Below, piece by piece: positions 8,472-15,952 of a stretch of DNA of 25,569 bases; position 1 is the first letter of the stretch, and each line of letters opens with the position of its first letter. Origin of the DNA: Acidobacteriaceae bacterium (GTDB taxonomy: Bacteria > Acidobacteriota > Terriglobia > Terriglobales > Acidobacteriaceae). The position numbers were made by a program, and so were the translations under genes. The notes under the pieces are model-generated. The model worked only from the letters and a program-made list of their open reading frames with translations, had not been told where the DNA came from and searched no databases. The stretch is taken from NCBI GenBank assembly GCA_003133425.1, contig PKXI01000420.1, positions 8,975 through 34,543 of the forward strand. Reading direction: 5' to 3'.

Positions 8472-10370
8472 TCAAGGTTGTTGATTCGATCGCGCGATGA
8501 CTTGCGACAACCAAAGACCAATGGAGGCAATGTCTCTGTCAGACAAATATTCGTGTCCCGGCATGTCGGTTCCGGGGATGCCGAACTTTGCAATCTGCTC
8601 CAGGCGCACCGTCCGCTGTTGCTGGGAACCTGAAGGCGACAGATAAAAGTATGGACCCTTCGCGAGATCCGGAGGGAGCCGCTTGAAGTTCGATTGCCAG
8701 GCACGGCGCGTGGGGCCTTCTGCTTCGTGACAGTTGGCGCAGTCGCGCCGGTAGAGTTGCTCGCCGTCAGCGGCATTTGCCTCTGCAACGGCGGCGACAG
8801 AGGGCTGCCACAGCCTCTCCTTTGTAAGGTGACGCTGCGTGTCTGTCGCGTGCAGGCTTTCGAGATACGCAACAAGATCGTCACCGCGCTCATCGTGGAA
8901 GAGAAAGCTGTACGAGGGCATGATGGAGGAGCCGCTGACCTGTGCAGGATCGTAGAAGTGAGCCTTGAGCCAGAGAGTGGAACGGCGCGCTCCAACTTCA
9001 GCGAGGTCGGGACCCTGACGACGATTGCCAATGAGCGGCGGATTTTCGTTTCGCAATCCCTGGATGGACTCGACAGGTCCCCACATCAGCACATCCGGCG
9101 AATTGGGCCGCACATATTGCGAATGGCAGTGAATGCATCCCTCGGATATGTACACCTGGCGGCCGCGCTCCACTTGAGTGAGTTGAGGCATGGCATTGAT
9201 CGCGTGGAGAAACCGATCGAAAAAGAGCGCCGCCAAAACTACGAAGACAACGAGGGTCAACTCGCGGGCCCGTTGGCGAAAGGCCGTATAAATTTGCGGC
9301 AGCAGAATGGCCGCGCCGGCAGCGGCGACAAAGACCGGCGGAACGTGGCCTAAATTCTGTCCCATTCCGATTCCCATTGCGGAGGCCGCCCAGCCGGCGA
9401 TCGCGTAGATCCAACCCGCCATTCGGCCTCGTTCTGCGGCGGAAGCAGCAGGTGCCAGCAGAGATGGATACGCAACCAGCGCAACGGAGTAGAGCGAGAC
9501 GCCGATGGGATAGAAGACGGATGCGAGGAGTGCCCGGTCAGGATCGAGCAAAAGCAAACACGCTACGCCAAGCGCAAGAAACGCGGCGATGAGAACCGGC
9601 GAGAGACCCCTGCGACGCAGAAACCATGCGCTCGCCAGCGCCGCGGCAAGATGCAACAGGCCGTTTGCCCAGAGATGAAATGTGCCCTGCCAGGTTCCGG
9701 CCTTCAGCGCCGGTGTGTTCTGGATGATGAAGAAGGCAGCCGAGTCCAGCCATACAAGCGCAGTGAACCCGCAGAGGACGCGAAAGAAGGAGATCGCGGA
9801 CTGTGAATCATTTTCGCGCGCCTCGAACTGCGCAGGTGTAGGTAGAAATGTGATGCCGATTCCCGCCAGGCACAGAACCCCCGCCGACATTGCCTGTACT
9901 TCTGCCGAAGCCGTAAAGAAAGGCGGGAAGTTGCATACGAGATAACCTATGCCCGTTCCTACGCCGACGGCGAGTAGAGGGCTGCGATCGCCTGTCCATT
10001 GGCGCAGATGCGTGACCAGGGTGACGGTAAGCAGCCCGAGCGCGGCGCCGATGAGGAAGGACTCGGCAATTGCCGCGGCGAATCCGAGGGGAAGAAGCGC
10101 CGCGAATGCTGCGAAGCCTGAAGCAAAGAGCCCCGTGCGGAGACGCAGATTCGCAGAGGGACAATAGCTCAGTCGCGGAGCCAGCAGGCTAAGCAGGATT
10201 CCGCCCGCGGCCATCGCCGCCATTACGGCTTTCAGGTGTGCGTCTGCAACGCCCAGCGTCGCGAGTCGCTTGAGGAATGCAAACTGGGCGAAGATGAGGA
10301 AATAGACATACGTGATCGCGACAAGGCTCGCGCCCTGCCAGCCGAAACCGCCGCGCTTACTTTGTGGCAC
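8472..10370 (-). CDS. fusion: MFS-like membrane domain + CcoO-like and second cytochrome c domain
   Basis: A 632-aa protein joining about twelve predicted membrane helices (about residues 10-390, looking like an MFS transporter) to two periplasmic c-type heme domains. Heme domain 1 has CIHCH at 412-416 within an EGCIHCHSQYVRP stretch and axial Met484 in SIMPSYSFLF, the pattern of CcoO of cbb3 oxidases. Heme domain 2 has CANCH at 544-548 and probable axial Met603 in GTDMPGHEYL. Helix 11 contains MGIGM (332-336), an MxxxM pattern also used by the copper importer CcoA. I chose the GTG at 10370, with GAGGG ten bases upstream and a 14-bp overlap with the previous gene; a TTG at 10397 is the longer alternative. 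It lies two genes after the oxidase-subunit-like gene, suggesting an electron-delivery partner. The fusion reads as one uninterrupted frame. Confidence 0.85.
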   Translation of the reverse strand: MPQSKRGGFGWQGASLVAITYVYFLIFAQFAFLKRLATLGVADAHLKAVMAAMAAGGILLSLLAPRLSYCPSANLRLRTGLFASGFAAFAALLPLGFAAAIAESFLIGAALGLLTVTLVTHLRQWTGDRSPLLAVGVGTGIGYLVCNFPPFFTASAEVQAMSAGVLCLAGIGITFLPTPAQFEARENDSQSAISFFRVLCGFTALVWLDSAAFFIIQNTPALKAGTWQGTFHLWANGLLHLAAALASAWFLRRRGLSPVLIAAFLALGVACLLLLDPDRALLASVFYPIGVSLYSVALVAYPSLLAPAASAAERGRMAGWIYAIAGWAASAMGIGMGQNLGHVPPVFVAAAGAAILLPQIYTAFRQRARELTLVVFVVLAALFFDRFLHAINAMPQLTQVERGRQVYISEGCIHCHSQYVRPNSPDVLMWGPVESIQGLRNENPPLIGNRRQGPDLAEVGARRSTLWLKAHFYDPAQVSGSSIMPSYSFLFHDERGDDLVAYLESLHATDTQRHLTKERLWQPSVAAVAEANAADGEQLYRRDCANCHEAEGPTRRAWQSNFKRLPPDLAKGPYFYLSPSGSQQQRTVRLEQIAKFGIPGTDMPGHEYLSDRDIASIGLWLSQVIARSNQQP

Positions 10371-10767
10371 GGGCCAACCACCCTCGACGCAGGCCAATGG
10401 CCTGAATCAGAACGCAAACCCCATCCGTAGCCGCGACCGTCAGCCAGCCTCCCTCGAGCGTGCTCGACAGCACCTGCGCGATCACAAAGCTGGCGACGCT
10501 GGCACGCGCGAATCCTGTGAGCAACCAAACAACTTCAAGCTTCGTTCGGCAGTTGCCTTTATATGCGAGGAGTGCGCCATACAGGCAGGCAAGGCCCACC
10601 GAGAAAACGAATGCGCCGACAAATGAGACGTAGATCAGTGCATCCGAGGGCGCATGCAAATGCATCAGCCGCAACGTCAGCTCCGGCGCAACAATGAGCA
10701 GAGCACCCGTGAACGTGTCTGAAAGACCAATCAGCAACTGATAAACAACAAGGACGGGGCGGCTCAT
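10357..10767 (-). CDS. small four-helix membrane protein, unknown function
   Basis: I do not recognise a family. The 136-aa protein is hydrophobic, with about four predicted membrane helices (about residues 5-27, 43-68, 76-103 and 107-127) and short loops. It has no heme motif; its only cysteines are isolated. The ATG overlaps the stop of the oxidase-like gene by 4 bp (ATGA) and is preceded by AGGAGAAG, so it is a genuine, translationally coupled gene. Its own stop overlaps the start of the MFS-cytochrome fusion. Sandwiched between these two, it is probably a structural or assembly subunit of the same membrane complex; that is inference from position only. Confidence 0.8.
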   Translation of the reverse strand: MSRPVLVVYQLLIGLSDTFTGALLIVAPELTLRLMHLHAPSDALIYVSFVGAFVFSVGLACLYGALLAYKGNCRTKLEVVWLLTGFARASVASFVIAQVLSSTLEGGWLTVAATDGVCVLIQAIGLRRGWLARATK

Positions 10768-12101
10768 GCTGTCTTCTCCTGTGGAACTTCAGTAGCAGCA
10801 GGGATAGGTTCGCGAAGTAGCGTTGACGCGTCGACGAGCCAGTCAAGCGCAGCAAGCAGCATGAGTATCCCGGTCACGAGGCGGAGAGTGTAGAGCACGT
10901 TGCGCGCAACGCCCGGCACGATTGTGAAAGTCGGGTCGAAGCCCTCACGCCAGCCGGCCATAGTCATCAGCACGATATAGGCGATGACGCTGCCATTCCA
11001 CAAATAAAACGATCGCGACCGATTGAAGATCCATCCACCTTCGCCCAGCAGCTGCACCATGACGAAGATGAGCAAGCTCGACGTGAAACCCGCCATTGCT
11101 ACGAAGGAGTGGCCAACTAGGCCGTCGGTAAATTTGAAGTGGTCAAGGACTCCGGGAAGAAAGAAGACCCACCCGGTGACCAGCAAAGCGCCCCACCACC
11201 AGAGAAAAGCCAATCGCCAACGGCGGGTGCTTGGGTGCCACTCAAAGGCCGCGTAATAAGAGGGAATGAGAGGCAGCCAAATGAGAAGACTGCCCAGGCT
11301 AAGGAACTGCACCGGACGGTGATGGCTCACATCTGCGCGGCCCAGTGCGACGCAGAGGATAGATTCAGCGATCAGGACGATCCAGCCGGCGACGAAGATT
11401 CCAGACTTTCCCGGCTTGCGCCGTGCAATCCCGAACGGGAGCATCAGCAGCACGGCCACGATGGCCAAAGAGGATTCCAACTGGCTGGCGCCTGTCGGGC
11501 CGCCCGTATCGGGATTCACAGGAGGATAGGTGTTGGGTCCGGAGGCGATGTAAATGAGAAATGGAACAGCCAGCAAAACAACGAGGCCCGCAAGCTTTGC
11601 CGCCCACGCATCCACGCTCGCACTTCCGGATTCTCTCCAGCTTCCAACCAGAGCGAAGACCAGAAGCAGCCAAAGCACCAGAAGTGCACCCGGAAATAAC
11701 ACGCGTGCGTATCCGCTCCAATCGAGAAAAAGCTTGCCGCTGGAGTTTCCGGAAAGCCATGACAGCACGCCAACACCAAGCGAGGCCGACCACACCCACA
11801 ACACCGGCCGGCACCAATTCGCAGTCGGTCCGCGGTCTGCGCCGTAGACCCTGAAGAGAAATCCCACCAGGGGAAGGCTGGCCCAGCCGTACAGCTCCAG
11901 ATTCATGTGCACCATCATCCAGCGACCGTAAGTCCACTCACCTAATTGCCGGTTGAGAGCGGGAACAAGCAGCAGAATCGCGATCAGCACTCCAATCGCG
12001 TTCGCAAATGCAAGCCAGAAGAGGCTATGCCACGCGGCGCTGGCAACGGCTCGCGAGCTGTAGCGCGATGTTTCCATCTCATCCAGCGTGTGCATGTTCA
12101 T
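10764..12101 (-). CDS. divergent heme-copper oxidase subunit I-like membrane protein
   Basis: Predicted polytopic membrane protein (445 aa, about twelve helices) resembling the CcoN/NorB class of heme-copper oxidase subunit I. Family-like signs are the helix-2 segment MVHMNLELYGWASLPLVG with H65 (low-spin heme ligand position), a His pair H260-H261 matching the CuB pair, and TDGLVGHSFVAMAGF with H331 at the high-spin heme position. Two ligands look missing: F333 replaces the second His of the usual H-x-H in that helix, and no His lies in the helix (about 207-226) where the third CuB ligand is expected. The start is chosen at the ATG at 12101 with GGAAAG just upstream; ATGs at 12113 and 12077 are possible. 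It overlaps the ABC ATPase gene and is followed by a coupled small membrane protein. It may be inactive toward oxygen or have a new role. Confidence 0.75.
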   Translation of the reverse strand: MNMHTLDEMETSRYSSRAVASAAWHSLFWLAFANAIGVLIAILLLVPALNRQLGEWTYGRWMMVHMNLELYGWASLPLVGFLFRVYGADRGPTANWCRPVLWVWSASLGVGVLSWLSGNSSGKLFLDWSGYARVLFPGALLVLWLLLVFALVGSWRESGSASVDAWAAKLAGLVVLLAVPFLIYIASGPNTYPPVNPDTGGPTGASQLESSLAIVAVLLMLPFGIARRKPGKSGIFVAGWIVLIAESILCVALGRADVSHHRPVQFLSLGSLLIWLPLIPSYYAAFEWHPSTRRWRLAFLWWWGALLVTGWVFFLPGVLDHFKFTDGLVGHSFVAMAGFTSSLLIFVMVQLLGEGGWIFNRSRSFYLWNGSVIAYIVLMTMAGWREGFDPTFTIVPGVARNVLYTLRLVTGILMLLAALDWLVDASTLLREPIPAATEVPQEKTA

Positions 12102-12786
12102 GAATCTTTCCATCGTGCATCTCGACCAGGCGGTCGCAGCGTCCTGCGAGACTTCGATCGTGCGTGGCCATCAGCAGGGTAGCGCCTTCGGTAGCAACCA
12201 ACTCGAGCAGGAGATCGAAGATCACTTTGCTCGCCTGCTCATCGAGTGAGCCTGTCGGCTCATCGGCAAGCAGAATCCTGGGCTTGTTCATCAGTGCGCG
12301 GCAAAGCGCAGTGCGCTGGCGTTCTCCGCCGGACAGTTTCTGAATGCGATGATCGAGCCGATGACTGAGCCCGGTGCGCTCTGTGAGTTCCAGCAGACGC
12401 GCCCTGGCAGTGCGGTGGTCGATGCCCGCGGCAACCGTGGGGATAAGACAATTCTCCGCAAGAGTGAGGTCGGGAATCAGGTTGTGGAGCTGAAACACGA
12501 AGCCAACTTCATGGCGCAAAAGATGAAGCAGGTTACTGCGCCGATGGACCTCTACACCGTTGACTGAAACCCGCCCGCGATCGGGCCAATCGAGCCCTCC
12601 GAACAGATGGAGCAGCGTGCTCTTGCCGCAGCCTGAAGGCCCGCAGAGAGCCACCGTCTCGCCTTCGAAGACCTCGCAATCCACGTCCTTGAGAACCGTG
12701 ACCGTTCCTTCGTCATAGCTCTTCCACAGGTTCTCGGCGCGCAGAACGATGCGCCCGTTTTCATTGCCTTCCGTAGCGGGTCTCAT
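12079..12786 (-). CDS. ABC transporter ATP-binding protein (LolD/MacB type)
   Basis: Cytoplasmic ATPase of 235 aa that would power the adjacent FtsX-type permease. All motifs are present: Walker A GPSGCGKST (49-57), Q-loop Gln99, signature LSGGERQR (151-158), Walker B ILLADEP with D175/E176, and H-loop His199 in ATHD. This architecture belongs to the lipoprotein-release/macrolide-efflux class, which couples ATP use to extraction or export at the periplasmic face. The ATG overlaps the permease stop by four bases (ATGA). It overlaps the oxidase-like gene at its 3' end. Its position between a permease and an oxidase-like gene suggests a role in exporting or assembling a component of that complex. 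Confidence 0.93.
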   Translation of the reverse strand: MRPATEGNENGRIVLRAENLWKSYDEGTVTVLKDVDCEVFEGETVALCGPSGCGKSTLLHLFGGLDWPDRGRVSVNGVEVHRRSNLLHLLRHEVGFVFQLHNLIPDLTLAENCLIPTVAAGIDHRTARARLLELTERTGLSHRLDHRIQKLSGGERQRTALCRALMNKPRILLADEPTGSLDEQASKVIFDLLLELVATEGATLLMATHDRSLAGRCDRLVEMHDGKIHEHAHAG

Positions 12787-13895
12787 TCGAATCGAAGCGC
12801 CTCCACTGCACGGATACGCATGGCGTAGATGGCCGGATAGAGGGCGCCTGCAATCCCGGTAAGCAAGGCCAGCACAAGTACAACCAGCATCAAAAGCGGA
12901 TGAATGGTGGGGTCTACATATCCGTCAAGAGCGGGAATCAGCTTCAGCGCGAAGAGAAAGAAGGTTCCTATCAGCAGTCCCGTCAGCGCGCCGAAAACAG
13001 ACACAACTGCTGACTCGCCGAAGATCACCCCGCCAATCTGCACTTGAGAGAAGCCGTTGACGCGGAGAATCGCAATCTCGCGAATGCGCGTGAACACTGA
13101 CATGATCATTGTGTTCGCCACTCCCAAACCGCCAAGCAGCAACCCGCATCCGCCCACCGCCCAGGCTGTAGCCTTCAAAATTCTAAACTGAGAGTAGGAA
13201 CGCGTAAACTCCGCGTCCTCCAGAGCGATCAGGCTCGGAAACTTCGCCTTGACCATGCTCTTGAAGGCGGCAACATCATCTTTGTTGTTCAGCTTGACCG
13301 TAATCACTGAGGAAGTTCCTTCCTTGTGAAAGAAGGACTCCGCTGAAGCAAGCGGCATGAAGACTCCGCCATCCTCAAAGCCGTTGGCCGTCTTCAGTAC
13401 GCCAATGACGTGAAAGGTGGCATGGCCAATCTGAACCTGGCTGCCGAGAGTGGCTGAAAGAAACTCCGCTGCGCGCGAGCCCAGCACCACGTCATCGTTA
13501 TGTTGAGCAAACCTCCCGCGATCGCCCTGAAGCCACGCGGCTTTTTGAATGCGCGCATCTGAAGGCGTCACTCCAAAACAGGTAATGATCGGGTGGCCTT
13601 CGCTGGAGACGATTCCGAACAACACCGGGTTCGCGTGCGCCACCATCGGCCAATTTGAAATCTGCGCCGCCGCGTCGCTGGGAACATTGCTGAAGAAAAG
13701 GTCGGAAACGTCTCGCTCGAATACGATCAGCTCGCTGTCGTTGGAGAGGATGCTGGAGAACATGCCGATTGCGCCCTGCAGAACTGTGACCACTGTCAGC
13801 ATTGCCGCCACGCTGAAGGCGATCCCGGCTATGCTGATCAATGAGCGGATGCGATGCCGGCGCAGGTTGGTCAAAATCAGCTTCAGAAAAATCAC
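12783..13895 (-). CDS. FtsX/MacB-type ABC transporter permease
   Basis: Inner-membrane permease of 370 aa with the four-helix MacB/LolC topology: one N-terminal helix (about 16-40), a large periplasmic domain (about 45-250), then three C-terminal helices. The conserved coupling segment with RIREIAILRVNGFS follows the second helix, as in FtsX-family permeases. The start is GTG with GGAGG ten bases upstream, overlapping the stop of the polyprenyl synthase gene by 4 bp (GTGA). It pairs with the downstream ATPase. Only one permease gene is present, so it probably works as a homodimer. The cargo is unknown; nearby isoprenoid and heme-carrying proteins make a lipid, heme or lipoprotein substrate plausible. 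Confidence 0.9.
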   Translation of the reverse strand: MIFLKLILTNLRRHRIRSLISIAGIAFSVAAMLTVVTVLQGAIGMFSSILSNDSELIVFERDVSDLFFSNVPSDAAAQISNWPMVAHANPVLFGIVSSEGHPIITCFGVTPSDARIQKAAWLQGDRGRFAQHNDDVVLGSRAAEFLSATLGSQVQIGHATFHVIGVLKTANGFEDGGVFMPLASAESFFHKEGTSSVITVKLNNKDDVAAFKSMVKAKFPSLIALEDAEFTRSYSQFRILKATAWAVGGCGLLLGGLGVANTMIMSVFTRIREIAILRVNGFSQVQIGGVIFGESAVVSVFGALTGLLIGTFFLFALKLIPALDGYVDPTIHPLLMLVVLVLALLTGIAGALYPAIYAMRIRAVEALRFE

Positions 13896-14833
13896 TGACT
13901 GACTTCCTCCGCCAGCACAAACGAGTCCCGCGTAACCCGCGCAAGCTCTGCCTGCAGGTCGCCGCGCAGTTTCTCCAGGAACTCGAGTTCAGGCCGTGAA
14001 GCAAGAAGGCTGCCCAGCACCCTGTCTCCCAGATCGATCAACCGCGTGAGCCGATGCACGGCGGCGCTAACTCCGATAGCCTCGGCGATATTCGGGCGGT
14101 CCAGGAGAGCGTCGCGTGCCGCTGTCTTTCCGCTTTGCGCCGAGCTCTGGAGCACATCTTTGAGATCATCCACAATTTGATAGCTGAGGCCCCAGAACAC
14201 TGAGATCCTCTCGATTTGTTGGATTTCGCGGTCCGAGGCCCCGCCGAGCATGGCCGGCAACGCCAGGGTCAGCCTGATCAGCGAAACCGTCTTGCCCCGG
14301 GCGATGCGTTCGGTCGTCTCCAGCGTGCGTGGTAGTGCCGAGTAATGCAGGTCGAAGCTTTGCCCGTTCAGCAATCCACCGACGCCGAGACAATTCTCAA
14401 TGAAGGCCAGAGCCTGCGCGTGCCTGGCCTGCGGGCAACCGGCAACTGCGCGCCAGGTCAGCGCATAAGCCCGATTGATCAAGGCCAGCGCGGTAAGAAT
14501 TGCGCCTTCCTCGCCGAATACGAGATGAGTACAGGGAACACCGCGCCGCTCCATTGCATTGTCCATGCAGGGCAGGTCGTCAAACAGGAGAGAGGCGGTG
14601 TGGAAGTACTCAAGGGCAATGGCGAGATCCTGCGCGTGAACGGGATTCAGCCCGTACGCCGTCGCCATCTGGAAAACCAGCTTGGGGCGCACCAAACTCC
14701 CGGGGTTGTCGAGCACATGGCGAAGGGCATCTTCGAAGCTGGGATCGAGAGCCGCAGGCAGCGATAGAGAGGCGCTGAAAGCTTCGGAAAGAAAACTCGT
14801 GTCCAATTGGTCCATAACGTTTGTCGAATGCAC
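13892..14833 (-). CDS. short-chain polyprenyl diphosphate synthase (FPP/GGPP type)
   Basis: All-alpha isoprenoid synthase of 313 aa that condenses IPP with allylic diphosphates. The first Asp-rich motif is DDLPCMD (85-91), the two-residue-insertion form found in bacterial C15-C20 synthases, and the second is DDLKD in QIVDDLKDV; RPKLVFQMA supplies the substrate-binding Arg-Lys. Long-chain quinone-tail synthases normally lack this insertion, so farnesyl or geranylgeranyl diphosphate is the likely product. I chose the GTG at 14833 because GAGGA lies five bases upstream; a TTG at 14845 and an ATG at 14815 lack a site. It is the first gene of the oxidase-like operon and overlaps the permease gene. 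Its use for heme O farnesylation or a membrane lipid is speculation. Confidence 0.88.
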   Translation of the reverse strand: MHSTNVMDQLDTSFLSEAFSASLSLPAALDPSFEDALRHVLDNPGSLVRPKLVFQMATAYGLNPVHAQDLAIALEYFHTASLLFDDLPCMDNAMERRGVPCTHLVFGEEGAILTALALINRAYALTWRAVAGCPQARHAQALAFIENCLGVGGLLNGQSFDLHYSALPRTLETTERIARGKTVSLIRLTLALPAMLGGASDREIQQIERISVFWGLSYQIVDDLKDVLQSSAQSGKTAARDALLDRPNIAEAIGVSAAVHRLTRLIDLGDRVLGSLLASRPELEFLEKLRGDLQAELARVTRDSFVLAEEVSQ

Positions 14834-15113
14834 TCTGATCCTCAATAACGCTGGGAAGAAGATGGCTTCTCTTGTGTCTGAAAATCGGGCCGCGGGGAAA
14901 CTGCGGCCGTGCGGATTTCAACTCACTGGTGAGACTAGTTCAGGCGCCCTTTGGAGAGCGCGGAGCCGGGCCTGCATGCATGACATTTCCTTCATTTTAA
15001 AGGAACGGAACCAAGCGGATGACTGGCGAGAGCGGAAATGTTCAGTGCATGTGACCAAAATGCAGTTATTCCCATTGGTTTCTGCTCCGCTCGCGTAGGT
15101 CCGGTGGATACGA

Positions 15114-15142
15114 TTTTCAGCGGGCTTAAGTCCAAGGATAAT
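15114..15142 (+). promoter_or_regulatory. candidate sigma-70 promoter of the response regulator gene
   Basis: TTTTCA (15114-15119), 17 bases, then GATAAT (15137-15142) fit a -35/-10 pair (4 of 6 and 5 of 6 consensus matches). It would start transcription near 15149, about 125 bases before the response regulator ATG, and place the 15161-15199 dyad in the transcribed leader. This is a visual match only. Confidence 0.35.
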
Positions 15143-15160
15143 GAAATGAGATGACCGCGA

Positions 15161-15199
15161 CCGAACGCCCAGATGACAACACGGTCATCTGGGGTTCGG
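15161..15199. promoter_or_regulatory. strong inverted repeat (operator or leader hairpin)
   Basis: Arms CCGAACGCCCAGATGAC (15161-15177) and GTCATCTGGGGTTCGG (15184-15199) are complementary except for one bulged base, around a six-base loop AACACG. It lies about 75 bases before the response regulator ATG. It could be a binding site for the OmpR-type regulator or another dimeric regulator, or an RNA hairpin in the leader. The second arm is not followed by a T run, so it is not a typical terminator. Confidence 0.6.
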
Positions 15200-15274
15200 G
15201 CAGTTCTCAAGGAACCGGGCGAGCGAAGCCAGGGAGAGCTGTAAATGGTGACACAGATGGACTAATATCGCTTC

Positions 15275-15952
15275 ATGCGCCTTCTGCTTGTTGAAGACGA
15301 AATCGATATCCAGAGTTTCCTGCGACGCTCGCTTGAGGAAGCGGGATACGATGTGGAAGCTGCGCCGGATGGCAAAACTGCCCAACGGCTCGCTGTCGAA
15401 AGCCCATTCGACATACTCATTGTCGATCTTGGTTTGCCCGATCAGGACGGAATCAGCCTGATCCTTCGCTTGCGTCAACTCGGCGTACGGGCTCCAGTGC
15501 TGATCCTATCTGCGCGCCGCTCAGTCGATGATCGTGTGCGGGGACTGGAACAGGGCGGAGACGACTACCTGACCAAACCGTTCGCGCTTGCCGAGCTGTT
15601 GGCGCGCCTCCGCAACCTGCTCAAGCGCAATAGCCCCGCGGTTAGCGATGCGACTCGGCTCCGCGTATTGGACCTTGAGTTGGATCTGCTAAGGCGCGAG
15701 GCATCGCGCGGCGGACAGGTCCTGCAATTGACCCAGCAGGAATTCGTCCTCCTTGAGTATTTGTGCAGGAATGCCGGACGTGTGGTCACACGTTCGATGA
15801 TTCTCGACAAGGTCTGGGGCATGCGCATTCAACCAGACACGAATGTGGTCGATGTCCATATCTACCGGTTGCGCGGCAAGGTTGACAGTGCGGGACAGCA
15901 ACCGCTGATTCGGACCATGCGTGGAGTGGGCTATGTCCTCAAAGACCGGTAA
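15275..15952 (+). CDS. OmpR-family response regulator
   Basis: DNA-binding transcription regulator of 225 aa. The N-terminal receiver domain has the acidic pair in VEDE (E7/D8), the phosphoacceptor D51 in LIVDLGLPDQDG, Ser79 and Lys101 in YLTKPF. A C-terminal winged-helix domain (about 130-222) contains LTQQEFVLLEYLCRNAGRVV and the DVHIYRLRGKVD recognition helix. The kinase gene follows with an overlapping start, so the two form a standard pair. It is divergent from the oxidase-like operon, which makes that operon a natural target, along with its own promoter region. The signal is unknown. Confidence 0.95.
   Translation: MRLLLVEDEIDIQSFLRRSLEEAGYDVEAAPDGKTAQRLAVESPFDILIVDLGLPDQDGISLILRLRQLGVRAPVLILSARRSVDDRVRGLEQGGDDYLTKPFALAELLARLRNLLKRNSPAVSDATRLRVLDLELDLLRREASRGGQVLQLTQQEFVLLEYLCRNAGRVVTRSMILDKVWGMRIQPDTNVVDVHIYRLRGKVDSAGQQPLIRTMRGVGYVLKDR

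Larger units (their letters stand above)
14834..15274. promoter_or_regulatory. divergent regulatory region between the oxidase-like operon and the two-component system
   Basis: A 441-bp noncoding stretch separates genes pointing away from each other. It holds an imperfect dyad at 14879-14920 (outer arms TGAAAATC and GATTTCA, inner GC stem GGCCGC/GCGGCC at 14888-14893 and 14903-14908), a short palindrome CTCAC-TG-GTGAG at 14922-14933, and a strong dyad at 15161-15199. It also holds three GATGAC hexamers and a promoter candidate, described separately. No open frame in it shows family character. Confidence 0.55.

Noticed and set aside
10764..12101. Functional nitric oxide reductase or cbb3 oxidase subunit I.
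   Set aside because: The second His of H-x-H and one CuB ligand are not seen, so a standard catalytic assignment is not supported.
15161..15199. Intrinsic terminator.
   Set aside because: The stem is not followed by a T run and it lies upstream of a gene in a divergent region, so an operator or leader hairpin is more likely.
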